DNA from: DATKYQ01 sp964640665 | GTDB taxonomy: Bacteria > Myxococcota > B64-G9 | Direction: 5' to 3' | DNA: 64,000 nt | Assembly: GCA_964640665.1 (NCBI GenBank) | Contig: CAZXHT010000016.1 | Coordinates: forward strand, 1 to 64,000 | Shown here: positions 44,355 to 52,091 of the stretch, piece by piece | How positions within the stretch are numbered: the stretch's first letter is position 1 | How the letters are laid out: each line of letters starts with the position of its first letter | Made by a program: the position numbers and the translations under genes | Notes under the pieces: model-generated | Databases searched by the model: none | What the model was told of the DNA's origin: nothing | Seen by the model: the letters and a program-made list of their open reading frames with translations, nothing else

Positions 44355-45073
44355 AGAACAGGTTTTGCATAATAGTATTGGCGATCACGGCCGTGTCCGT
44401 TTGCCGTGCCGCACCTGTCGTCGTCGACTGCTGCGCCGGGGTCGAGGCCGTGGCCGGCAGTCCGGCCCAGGAAAAGGCGGCGCACGATTTTTGTAAACTG
44501 GCTTGTCTGAAGATTGTGCGCTTCGAACACCTGTTTGGTCTGCAACGCGGCCGGACGATCACAATTCATGTCTGTAGCGACATGCGGGATTTTTATAAGC
44601 GCTGCAAAAAGCCGTGGTTCGTGGGTGCCGCCCTTGTCGATGACGAGATCGTTACCCAGCCCGTCCGCTCTCTTAGGAAGATCGAAAATCATGAGGCGCT
44701 TGTGACTCATGAACTGGTTCACTGGATTGTCAGACGTGCCGCCGGCCGCGGTTGCCCGCGCTGGCTCGACGAGGGCCTGGCCCAGTGGTTGGCCGGCCAG
44801 AAGTCCGGCCTGTCCGCAGCCCATGCCTGCAGCCTGCCCCGGAATGTTGACGATCTCAGGAGACTGGATGGCAAGCTTGGATCGCGTGGCTCGAGCAGGA
44901 AAGATCTCGAGACGGCTTATCTTACAAGTCTGTTGCTGGTAGACAGGTTGATCTCCGCCGTGGGGCTTATAAAGCTGGTCGCGGCCCTGCCGCAGTTGAA
45001 GACGGTCTCAGATTCGCTGCAGCTGAGAATAACGGGCAAGTCGCTTGGAAAGTTGATCTTCGAAGGCATTTGA
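44351..45073 (+). CDS. Periplasmic HExxH metalloprotease-like protein
   Basis: 240 residues from a TTG overlapping the SpoIID stop (TTGA), behind GCAGGTGG. MKNRFCIIVLAITAVSVCRA is a signal peptide. The zinc motif THELVHW (His 120, Glu 121, His 124) and the downstream WLDEGLAQW (Glu 141) match gluzincins of the peptidase MA type. Mature-part cysteines suggest disulfides. It is the last gene of the overlapping set; the next gene starts 48 bases later. A protease beside an A2M could be its regulated target or a processing enzyme; that is inference. Confidence 0.82.
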   Translation: MKNRFCIIVLAITAVSVCRAAPVVVDCCAGVEAVAGSPAQEKAAHDFCKLACLKIVRFEHLFGLQRGRTITIHVCSDMRDFYKRCKKPWFVGAALVDDEIVTQPVRSLRKIENHEALVTHELVHWIVRRAAGRGCPRWLDEGLAQWLAGQKSGLSAAHACSLPRNVDDLRRLDGKLGSRGSSRKDLETAYLTSLLLVDRLISAVGLIKLVAALPQLKTVSDSLQLRITGKSLGKLIFEGI

Positions 45074-45121
45074 CCAGCCGGGGCTGCCCGTGGTTTTATC
45101 GGGCATCAGGGAGGTGGAAAA

Positions 45122-45961
45122 TTGGCAACCGACTACCAAGAGCATTTCTTCAACGCGACTGACGGTATCCGACTTTTCTTCAGGCGCTGGTTTACAGATG
45201 AACCCAAGGGCCTGGTTGCGCTGGTGCACGGTTTCGCAGAGCACAGCGGCCGCTACAAGGCGCTGGCGGATGATATCTGCCGGGCCGGCTGGTCGGTGGC
45301 CGCCTTCGACTACCGCGGGCACGGCCAGAGCGGCGGGCGGCGGGCACACATCGACGGTTTCACGGGCTACCTGGACGATCTCGGAAGCTTCTTGGCCGAA
45401 ATCGAAAAGGAGGGCTACGGCGGCAAGCCCGTCCTGCTGGGGCATTCGCTGGGCGGGCTGATTGCCGCCAGGTTCTGCGAGCGCGGCGCTGATGACCTGA
45501 ACGGCCTGGTGCTCAGTTCTCCATTCCTGGACATGGCCTTCAAGGTGCCCACGCTCAAGGCTCTGGCCGGCAGGCTGCTTTCGGGCATTTTCCCGACCCT
45601 GTCTTTGAAATCCGGCCTCGACCCTTCCGTCTTGAGCCACGACCAGGAGGCCTGCGAACGCTATGCGGCGGATCCCCTTGTGAGCGACGTGGCATCGGCC
45701 CGCTGGTTCACCGAGGTGCTGCAAGCCCAGGCGGACGCCTTTCGCGAGGTGACGCGCATCAAGCTGCCGCTTCTGGTACTGCAAGCCGGTGACGACCGGC
45801 TGGCCTCTGCCGAGGCAACGCGCCATTTCTTCGAGGCGGCGCAATCCGTGGACAAGAACTTTCAACTCTACGAAGACTACTTCCACGAGATCTTCAACGA
45901 GGTCGGGCGCGACAAGGTAGTTGCCGACCTGATCGCCTGGCTGGAGCAGCATGGGAAATAA
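45122..45961 (+). CDS. Alpha/beta hydrolase, monoacylglycerol lipase/lysophospholipase type
   Basis: 279 residues from a TTG preceded by GGGAGGTGG. The N-terminus has ALVHGFAEHSGRYKALAD (oxyanion HG) and DYRGHGQSGGRR. The nucleophile elbow is GHSLGG (Ser about 113). The acid is probably in QAGDDRLAS, and the His in DYFHEIFNE. The order and spacing match serine lipases of the MGL/PldB group, which release fatty acids from monoacylglycerol or lysophospholipids. No signal peptide, so cytoplasmic. It overlaps pssA by 11 bases, consistent with a role in phospholipid turnover. Confidence 0.87.
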   Translation: MATDYQEHFFNATDGIRLFFRRWFTDEPKGLVALVHGFAEHSGRYKALADDICRAGWSVAAFDYRGHGQSGGRRAHIDGFTGYLDDLGSFLAEIEKEGYGGKPVLLGHSLGGLIAARFCERGADDLNGLVLSSPFLDMAFKVPTLKALAGRLLSGIFPTLSLKSGLDPSVLSHDQEACERYAADPLVSDVASARWFTEVLQAQADAFREVTRIKLPLLVLQAGDDRLASAEATRHFFEAAQSVDKNFQLYEDYFHEIFNEVGRDKVVADLIAWLEQHGK

Positions 45962-46694
45962 GGCCTGGCGATACATCGTCCCCAACTTCTTTACCTCGAC
46001 GAGCCTGATGTTTGGCACGGCCTCGGTATTGCTTTCTTTGGAGGGCGAGTTAGAGTGGGCCGCCTGGCTGGTGCTCTGGAGCGTCTTGCTTGACAAGGCG
46101 GACGGCACGGCCGCCAGGCTGCTGGACGCGACCAGTAAATTCGGCTCAGAGCTGGATTCGATGGCCGATCTGGTTGCCTTCGGCCTGGCCCCGGCGATGC
46201 TGTGTTATTCGACAGGCAGGACAGTATGGGAACTGCGTTACGGAACGGGGCTCTGGTTTCTGCTGGCAATCGCATCAACCCTGTACGTCGTCTGCACGGC
46301 GCTGCGCCTGGCCCGTTATAATGTCGTCGAGCATGCCCCGGACGCCAGGCACTTCAAGGGCATACCGACGACCATCTCCGGGGCTATAGTCGCCGCGGGA
46401 CTGCTGGTGGCCTTCAAGTATGGTCTCGACTCGGCCGTGGTGAGCTACTATCCATTGGTCCTGGTAGGGCTGGGACTGGGAATGATATCATCCCTGCCGA
46501 CCCCTAAAGTGGTGCCGAGAAAAAACAAGGTCTTCAACCTGTTCCAGTTGGCGAACATTTTAACGCTCTACGTGACCGGCATCTGCATGGTGTACCCGGA
46601 ATACCCGCTGCTGATAGCCATGCTGTTTCTTGTGGTGGGCATCCCGCAGGGCCTGTTGTCAAGGGGTCTGACGGGATGTTTGGGGCGGGGTTGA
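45951..46694 (+). CDS. pssA: CDP-diacylglycerol-serine O-phosphatidyltransferase
   Basis: 247 residues, multi-pass membrane protein. The CDP-alcohol phosphotransferase motif D-G-x2-A-R-x8-G-x3-D-x3-D is exact at D51-G52...A55-R56...G65...D69...D73 (DGTAARLLDATSKFGSELDS). It begins NKAWRYIVPNFFTSTSL, the usual PssA opening. It makes phosphatidylserine from CDP-diacylglycerol and serine, the precursor of phosphatidylethanolamine. The C-terminal helices include VFNLFQLANILTLYVTG. Its stop codon lies inside the TTGACA box of the bactofilin promoter. Confidence 0.92.
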   Translation: MGNKAWRYIVPNFFTSTSLMFGTASVLLSLEGELEWAAWLVLWSVLLDKADGTAARLLDATSKFGSELDSMADLVAFGLAPAMLCYSTGRTVWELRYGTGLWFLLAIASTLYVVCTALRLARYNVVEHAPDARHFKGIPTTISGAIVAAGLLVAFKYGLDSAVVSYYPLVLVGLGLGMISSLPTPKVVPRKNKVFNLFQLANILTLYVTGICMVYPEYPLLIAMLFLVVGIPQGLLSRGLTGCLGRG

Positions 46695-46720
46695 CAAGCT
46701 CGGGATTCTTTTGTTATGTT
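46691..46720 (+). promoter_or_regulatory. Sigma-70-like promoter of the bactofilin operon
   Basis: TTGACA at 46691-46696 and TATGTT at 46715-46720 are 18 bases apart. The first bactofilin ATG lies at 46772 behind AAAGGAGG. The -35 box overlaps the stop codon of pssA. Confidence 0.65.
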
Positions 46721-46771
46721 GCCCGCGCATGTCATAGAGTCTAGTGTCTGTATCTGGCAAAGGAGGCAAAC

Positions 46772-47116
46772 ATGGCTGCGGAACCACCGGGCGTTATCGG
46801 CAAGGGGATTGCCATCAGGGGCAACCTGAGCGGTGGAGGAGATCTGATTATCGAAGGAACGGTAGAGGGGCAGATTTCTTTGAAGAATCACTTGACCATC
46901 GAGGAAACCGGCGTCGTCAGGGCCGACATCGAGGCCGAGCGTCTGACGATCAGGGGCGAGATGAGCGGCAACATCACTGCCACGGAGCGGGTGGCGGTGC
47001 TGGCCAACGCCAAGGTGGTCGGCGATATCAGGGCGCCGGTCGTGATCATCGAGGATGGTGCGGGATTCAAGGGCGGCATCGAGATGGATGTGCCCCTTCC
47101 AGATGGATTGATCTAA
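46772..47116 (+). CDS. Bactofilin 1
   Basis: 114 residues, ATG behind AAAGGAGGCAAAC. The product is almost all bactofilin core: GKGIAIRGNLSGGGDLIIEG, TVEGQIS, IEETGVVRADIEAERLTIRG and VVGDIRAPVVIIEDGAGFKG. Hydrophobic and Gly residues recur every 5-6 positions, as expected for the right-handed beta-helix that polymerises into filaments without nucleotide. The N-terminal tail is very short. Bactofilins scaffold cell-shape, chromosome-segregation or stalk machinery. Confidence 0.92.
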   Translation: MAAEPPGVIGKGIAIRGNLSGGGDLIIEGTVEGQISLKNHLTIEETGVVRADIEAERLTIRGEMSGNITATERVAVLANAKVVGDIRAPVVIIEDGAGFKGGIEMDVPLPDGLI

Positions 47117-47135
47117 AAGAGCCAAGGAGAATATC

Positions 47136-47447
47136 ATGGCCAATGTCATCGGAAGCTCAATTGTTATCGACGGTGAGATAAGCGGCGACGAAGACCTGGT
47201 GATCCAGGGCACGGTCAAGGGCAAGATCACGCTCAAGGAGAGCCTTTTCGTCGAAGGTTCCGGCGTCGTGGAGGCCGACATAGTGACTCGCAACGTCGAG
47301 GTGTCGGGTTCTGTCACCGGAAACATCAACGCTTCGGACAAGGTAGAGCTGAAAACCGACGGCCGGATGGTAGGCGACATAAAGGCGCCGAGAATTTTAA
47401 TCGCTGACGGAGCCACGTTCAAGGGCAACGTGGACATGGACCGCTAG
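47136..47447 (+). CDS. Bactofilin 2
   Basis: 103 residues, starting 19 bases after bactofilin 1 behind AAGGAG. Core segments: GSSIVIDGEISGDEDLVIQG, TVKGKITLKESLFVEGSGVV, EVSGSVTGNINASDKVEL and MVGDIKAPRILIADGATFKG. It lacks both terminal extensions and is the shortest of the three. In myxobacteria paralogous bactofilins encoded side by side co-polymerise; the same is likely here. Confidence 0.92.
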   Translation: MANVIGSSIVIDGEISGDEDLVIQGTVKGKITLKESLFVEGSGVVEADIVTRNVEVSGSVTGNINASDKVELKTDGRMVGDIKAPRILIADGATFKGNVDMDR

Positions 47448-47463
47448 GTAAAAGGAGTCGTTC

Positions 47464-48000
47464 ATGGCGGATACCAACACGATTGTCGGTGAAACCATTC
47501 TGGTCAAGGGCAACTTGCAGGGTGACGAAGACCTGACGGTTCAGGGAAGAATTGAGGGCTCGCTGAGCCTGTCGCGCACGCTGATCATCGAGCAGAGCGG
47601 GGTAGTCAAGGCGGACGTCTCGGTCAACAACGCCGTGGTCAGCGGAGTGATGATCGGTAACCTGACGGCGACCGATTCTGTCGAGTTGTCGGAAACCGGG
47701 CGCATGGTAGGCGATATCCACGCGCCCCGGGTGATTGTCGTCGAGGGAGCTTTGTTCAAGGGCAAGGTCGATATGGGCAACCTGGAGATGCCGCGCCAGG
47801 CTTCCGCGCCGGCTTCCGATCACAAGAGACCGTCTTTTATGCCACGAACAACGGCCAGGCCCGAGCCCGTCCGCAAGACGCCGGTTGCGACTCCCGCACC
47901 AGTCAAGAAGGCCGCCCCGGTAAAGAAAACGACTCGCGTCGTCAAGAAGGCCGCTTCTCATTCGAGGAAAAAAGTAGTGGTCAAGAGGAAACGACGCTAG
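47464..48000 (+). CDS. Bactofilin 3 with basic C-terminal tail
   Basis: 178 residues, starting 16 bases after bactofilin 2 behind AAAAGGAG. Residues 1-110 are the bactofilin core (ILVKGNLQGDEDLTVQGRIE, MVGDIHAPRVIVVEGALFKG). Residues 115-178 are a Pro/Lys/Arg-rich extension (APVKKAAPVKKTTRVVKKAA and KKVVVKRKRR at the end). The tail could bind DNA, membrane or other partners, as extensions of long bactofilins do. It ends 26 bases before pyrE. Confidence 0.92.
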   Translation: MADTNTIVGETILVKGNLQGDEDLTVQGRIEGSLSLSRTLIIEQSGVVKADVSVNNAVVSGVMIGNLTATDSVELSETGRMVGDIHAPRVIVVEGALFKGKVDMGNLEMPRQASAPASDHKRPSFMPRTTARPEPVRKTPVATPAPVKKAAPVKKTTRVVKKAASHSRKKVVVKRKRR

Positions 48001-48026
48001 CGCCCGTCTCAAAAGCATCAGGTGCC

Positions 48027-48593
48027 GTGGTGAGTGACACCAGTCCCGATCGCCTGCGTCTGCTGCAACTTTTGCATGAAAAGTCTTTTCGCTCCGGCAG
48101 GGTAGTCTTGGCCTCCGGCAAGGTGAGCGATTTCTACATCGACTGCCGTCAGACGTCTCTCAGCGCCGAGGGGCACCTGCTGATCGGACGCCTGATATAC
48201 AACCTTGTGCGCGAATCTTTCCCCAAGGCGGTGGCGGTCGGCGGGCCAACGCTGGGCGCCGATCCGCTCGTCTCGGCGGTCAGCCTGACGAGTCAGATCG
48301 AGGGGCACCCGCTGCAGGGTTTTTTAGTGCGTAAGGCGGCCAAGGGTCACGGGACGGGGGCCTGGATAGAGGGCATGGCCAATCTGGCAGCGGGAGACCC
48401 GGTGGTTGTGCTGGAGGACGTGGTAACTTCGGGAGGATCGGCTTTGCAGGCGCTCGGCAGGGTTGATCAGGCCGGGCTCGATGTACGGGGCGTGGTTGTT
48501 CTGGTAGATCGACTGGAGGGAGGGCGCCGGGCAATAGAGCAGGCGGGGCACGAATTCCACTCGCTTTTCACCCGGCAGGACTTCATACAATAG
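48027..48593 (+). CDS. pyrE: Orotate phosphoribosyltransferase
   Basis: 188 residues from a GTG (a second GTG is adjacent). It joins orotate and PRPP to OMP in pyrimidine synthesis. Family blocks: SGKVSDFYIDCRQTSLSAEG, VAVGGPTLGADPLVSAV, FLVRKAAKGHGTG and the PRPP loop VVVLEDVVTSGGSALQAL. Other pyr genes are not in the window. It follows the bactofilin operon closely and may share its transcript; no separate promoter was recognised. Confidence 0.93.
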   Translation: MVSDTSPDRLRLLQLLHEKSFRSGRVVLASGKVSDFYIDCRQTSLSAEGHLLIGRLIYNLVRESFPKAVAVGGPTLGADPLVSAVSLTSQIEGHPLQGFLVRKAAKGHGTGAWIEGMANLAAGDPVVVLEDVVTSGGSALQALGRVDQAGLDVRGVVVLVDRLEGGRRAIEQAGHEFHSLFTRQDFIQ

Positions 48594-48608
48594 TCAAAGT
48601 ATCCGTTC

Positions 48609-48636
48609 TTGACCCTGGCTTGCCAGTGACTATACT
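48609..48636 (+). promoter_or_regulatory. Strong promoter giving a leaderless or near-leaderless mRNA
   Basis: TTGACC at 48609-48614 and TATACT at 48631-48636 are 16 bases apart. The downstream ATG is at 48646, only 9 bases past the -10 box, so the transcription start should fall at or within a few bases of the start codon. Confidence 0.55.
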
Positions 48637-48645
48637 TGTCGCACG

Positions 48646-49284
48646 ATGACGCAACGTATAAATCTATCGAAGATTCCGAGTGCCTGCTTTGTGTTTGCTG
48701 CGGTCTTGTGCTCCTGTGCACCGCAACCCAACATGCGCGGGCCGCAGAAGCTCAACACAAAATACGAGAAGCAGTTGCGCAGGTGGACGACATCCGGCCG
48801 GGTGAATTACAGCCTGGACAGCATGCTGCTGGTTCATGCGACCTACCTGGCCCCCAGGCTTCGCGAGGCTTTCGGAGCGCAGTACCTGAAAATATTCGGC
48901 GCCGATCCCGGGCAGGTTGACAGCGACCTGGAAATGGTTGCCACCTCGGTACGCCGCGGCCACGAGTTTTTCGTCTTCGCCGACATCCCGCGCGAGGAGT
49001 GGAACAATCTGGACGAAAAGGACGCTGTCTGGAGAATGACGCTCTGGGGCGGCGAGGATCAACTGGGTGTCCCGCCGCTGAGCGTCCACAAGTTCCGCGG
49101 GCGCGGGCCAAACATGAGGGCCTTTTTCCCGTTCTCCCACGATTTCGGTAAGTCGTACCTGGTCGTTTTCCCGCTGGATCAAACCAATGCTAAGCCCGTG
49201 CTCGACCCGGACGTCGGCAGCCTGACGATCAAGATGGCCAGCGCCTTCGGGAGCGTGTCATTGACATGGAAGATAAACCAATGA
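48646..49284 (+). CDS. Lipoprotein of unknown function
   Basis: 212 residues. MTQRINLSKIPSACFVFAAVLCSC ends in a lipobox. The mature protein starts APQPNMRGPQKLNTKYEKQL and continues with mixed alpha/beta segments (HEFFVFADIPREEWNNLDEK, LVVFPLDQTNAKPVLDPDVG). No family was recognised. There is no Shine-Dalgarno site before the ATG; a promoter ends 9 bases upstream, so translation may start on a leaderless transcript. Its stop overlaps the next gene's start. Confidence 0.72.
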   Translation: MTQRINLSKIPSACFVFAAVLCSCAPQPNMRGPQKLNTKYEKQLRRWTTSGRVNYSLDSMLLVHATYLAPRLREAFGAQYLKIFGADPGQVDSDLEMVATSVRRGHEFFVFADIPREEWNNLDEKDAVWRMTLWGGEDQLGVPPLSVHKFRGRGPNMRAFFPFSHDFGKSYLVVFPLDQTNAKPVLDPDVGSLTIKMASAFGSVSLTWKINQ

Positions 49285-50063
49285 GCTTTTCCGGCTGGAT
49301 GGAGAGGCTGCGCGACAAGAAGCACCGCCGGGATTACCAGCGCCACCGGAAACATATAAAGAACAGGTTCGGGCAGGGTGAAGACCGCTACCGGGCGGTG
49401 CAGTACTTCAAGGAACTGGGCGGTCGTGAAGGTTGTCGGGGGCTGCTGGAACGCTTCATGGTGAATGTCGATCCCAGCATCAAGGACGAGGAGGAGAAGC
49501 AGAACGTCTTCGACATCCTGGTAGGTTTCGGAAGCCAGGTGATACCGGCCGTTGAAACCTACCTGAACCGCAAGGACTCTGCCAGCGTGCCGATAACCTG
49601 GCCGCTGAAGGTGCTGAGCTCTGTTGCCGAGCCGCAGGAAGCGGTCGAGGTCATCGAACGGGCGCTCGACAACCTGGGCACGAGCTACACCCGCGAGCCC
49701 GAGCGCAAGGTGTTGCTGGTTTCGCAACTGGCCGAGTACGACCACCCGGACGTGGTTCCGGCCTTGATTCCCTTCCTGCGTGATCACCGTGACGAGGTGC
49801 AGTTGGAGGCCCTCTCGGCTTTAACCCGCAGGCAGGATGAGACGGCTCGCGATGCCGTGCTGCAGCTTCTGGTCGACGAGGAGACGCCGGCCAGGCTGCG
49901 AGCGGCTATTGCCGAGGCGTTGTCCGGGCTCGGTTGGACGGTCAAGGGCTACAGGAAGAAAGTGGACGCTGTTCTTCCGGAAGGGCTGCACGTTGATCGT
50001 TCCGGCAGGATCAAGGGCCGCTGGAAACACACGAAGGCGGGGGCTGATTATGAAGAAGGCTGA
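49281..50063 (+). CDS. HEAT-repeat protein
   Basis: 260 residues from the ATG overlapping the previous stop (ATGA); an ATG at 49266 adds five residues. After a basic N-terminus (LRDKKHRRDYQRHRKHIKNR) the chain is a series of paired helices typical of HEAT repeats, clearest at DHPDVVPALIPFLRDHRDEV, LEALSALTRRQDETARDAVL and TPARLRAAIAEALSGLG. HEAT proteins are scaffolds. It overlaps the first WYL regulator gene by 14 bases, so its product may work with or be regulated alongside that pair. Confidence 0.82.
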   Translation: MSFSGWMERLRDKKHRRDYQRHRKHIKNRFGQGEDRYRAVQYFKELGGREGCRGLLERFMVNVDPSIKDEEEKQNVFDILVGFGSQVIPAVETYLNRKDSASVPITWPLKVLSSVAEPQEAVEVIERALDNLGTSYTREPERKVLLVSQLAEYDHPDVVPALIPFLRDHRDEVQLEALSALTRRQDETARDAVLQLLVDEETPARLRAAIAEALSGLGWTVKGYRKKVDAVLPEGLHVDRSGRIKGRWKHTKAGADYEEG

Positions 50064-51078
50064 GCGACTCCTCGACCAGATCGCATTCTTGTTGAACTCC
50101 CGCCGGCCGGTGACGTTTGCCGAGATACAGAATGCCTTTCCGGAAGACTACCGTGACGGGCAGGATGAGTCGATCGCCCGCAAATTCGAGCGGGACAAGG
50201 CGGATATCATCGAACTGGGAGTGCCGCTGCGTTACATGCAGGAAGATGAAGTCGAATGTGGGGGCTATGTGATCGACAGGGAAGGCTACTCGCTGCCGCC
50301 CATCGATTTGGCACCCGAGGAGATGGCCATGCTATACTTGGCCGGCAGCGCGGTGTTGCAGATGGACGGCTCACCGTTCTCGCGGGACCTGGTCATGGCC
50401 TTGAACAAAATAGGCTTCGCAACCGGCGAGGGGGACATCGTCAGGCAGCCTGTGCTACGCACCATGCCCGCAAACAACTTAGGAGATGCCAGTGCCCTGA
50501 GACGCAAGGAGTACCTGGCTTCATTGCACAGGGCGATCAGCGAGAGGAAAAGCATAATCATCTTCTACCATTCGCTGTGGAAAGACGAAAAAACCAAACG
50601 CGACGTCGACCCCTATGGATTGATCTACGTCCAGGGTAAGTGGTTCCTGGTCGGGTATTGCCACCTGCGCGAGGCCATGCGGGTGTTTCACGTCGACCGC
50701 ATCACGGGCCTCGATGTCAATCGTTTCAAACCCAAGTCTCCCGACTTCGAGTTTCCGAAAGACTTCAGCCTCGCGGATCATGTCGCCCGGCATCCGTGGG
50801 AGATCAAGGCGCATGATCCGCTGGAGGTCAAGCTGCGCTTTGATCCGCCGGGCGCCCAGGCAGCGGTGGCCGAACTGGGCAAGTCGGTAGAATACGTCGA
50901 GGAGGACGGCGAGGCCCTGATAGTGCGCCTGTCGGTGACCTTCTCAGACGGTCTTCTGCCGACGATACTCTGGCACCGGCAGCGGGCCAGGGTGATTTCG
51001 CCACCCGAAATTGTGGATAAAGTCAAGGCGGCCCTTTTGAATATCGCGGCGAGCAATGCCGCAGGCGGTGCTGCCTGA
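50050..51078 (+). CDS. WYL-domain transcription regulator (PafB-like)
   Basis: 342 residues from the ATG at 50050 inside the HEAT gene. The N-terminal winged helix is LLDQIAFLLNSRRPVTFAEI, and the WYL domain starts near 170: LHRAISERKSIIIFYHSL, PYGLIYVQGKWFLVGYC and MRVFHVDRITGLDV. The WYL residues appear here as W-F-L. A C-terminal WCX extension follows. Such proteins sense ligands such as single-stranded nucleic acids; PafB/PafC activate DNA-damage genes in actinobacteria. Another WYL gene follows with a TGATG overlap, so they probably act as a heteromer. Confidence 0.87.
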   Translation: MKKAERLLDQIAFLLNSRRPVTFAEIQNAFPEDYRDGQDESIARKFERDKADIIELGVPLRYMQEDEVECGGYVIDREGYSLPPIDLAPEEMAMLYLAGSAVLQMDGSPFSRDLVMALNKIGFATGEGDIVRQPVLRTMPANNLGDASALRRKEYLASLHRAISERKSIIIFYHSLWKDEKTKRDVDPYGLIYVQGKWFLVGYCHLREAMRVFHVDRITGLDVNRFKPKSPDFEFPKDFSLADHVARHPWEIKAHDPLEVKLRFDPPGAQAAVAELGKSVEYVEEDGEALIVRLSVTFSDGLLPTILWHRQRARVISPPEIVDKVKAALLNIAASNAAGGAA

Positions 51079-52061
51079 TGTCCGATCTCCACGAGAGACT
51101 GCGCACACTTCTTTTTTTAGTGCCTTACGTGGTCAGGCACCGGGGCGTGACCGTCGAAGATCTGACCCGGCGCCTGGGAATCTCCGAACAAGAACTGATG
51201 AAGGAAATCGATTTCCTGCTGATGGTTGGCAGGCCGCCCTTTCTGCCGAACGACATGATAGACATTTACCAGGAAGGGGGCCGTGTTTTCGTCGATCTGC
51301 ACCAGTCGCTTGAGAAACCGCCGGGTCTGACGGTGTTCGAGGCACTGGCACTGGCTACGGCGGCGCGTATGTTCACCGATCAAAAGCTGATGGGCGAGGC
51401 GGCCGTGGCGGTCGGGATAGCAGTGGAGAAGATTGCCGCCTCTTTGCCCCAGGACGCCCGCAGGCTGTTTGACGAGTTAGCCGAACGCTTCATCTTGTTG
51501 CTGGGCGAGACTGAGAACAAGTTCCTGAGCACGCTCAGGCGGGCGATAGACGAGCGCCGGGAGCTTGAGCTGCAATACTACTCGGCCAGCAGGGGAGAGG
51601 CGACGGATCGCGCCATACGACCGTATGGTCTGCATCACCACCTGGGGTTGTGGTACCTGGCGGCGTATTGCACCACGCGCAAGGCCGAGCGCGTTTTTCG
51701 GCTGTCGCGGATCATGCAGGCCGAGATGACGGAACGCATCTTCGACTTTCCCGCCGATTTCGACGTGGCCGCCTTCGTCGAGCAGAACCTGACCGTTCCC
51801 GAGCGCGGCGGACGCGAGGTGGTTATCTCCTTCACCCCCGCGGTGGCGCGCTGGGTTCGCGAGCACTGGGGCGACGACTATGTCGAGCGGACGCCGGAGG
51901 GCGGCGTGATCGCCAAGTTGTACGACGTCTCTGATGAGTACGTCTTGTCTTACGTGGCCTCGTTCGGGGGACAGGCAACAATAGAAGCGCCCGAGGAGTT
52001 GAGGACAAAGCTGAATGAACAGGCGCGGATGACCCTGGCCGCTTATGCTTCCGGCGCCTGA
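51078..52061 (+). CDS. WYL-domain transcription regulator (PafC-like)
   Basis: 327 residues, start overlapping the preceding stop (TGATG). It has an N-terminal helix-turn-helix-like part (YVVRHRGVTVEDLTRRLGIS) and a second helical segment. The WYL domain contains LRRAIDERRELELQYYSASR, IRPYGLHHHLGLWYLAAYC and ERVFRLSRIMQAEM. The C-terminal WCX-like part ends the protein. The pair arrangement and lengths match PafB and PafC. Regulated genes cannot be named; the adjacent HEAT gene and acyl-CoA dehydrogenase are candidates. Confidence 0.87.
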   Translation: MSDLHERLRTLLFLVPYVVRHRGVTVEDLTRRLGISEQELMKEIDFLLMVGRPPFLPNDMIDIYQEGGRVFVDLHQSLEKPPGLTVFEALALATAARMFTDQKLMGEAAVAVGIAVEKIAASLPQDARRLFDELAERFILLLGETENKFLSTLRRAIDERRELELQYYSASRGEATDRAIRPYGLHHHLGLWYLAAYCTTRKAERVFRLSRIMQAEMTERIFDFPADFDVAAFVEQNLTVPERGGREVVISFTPAVARWVREHWGDDYVERTPEGGVIAKLYDVSDEYVLSYVASFGGQATIEAPEELRTKLNEQARMTLAAYASGA

Positions 52062-52091
52062 GGAAACTACAACGCAACACAGGAGGATCAA

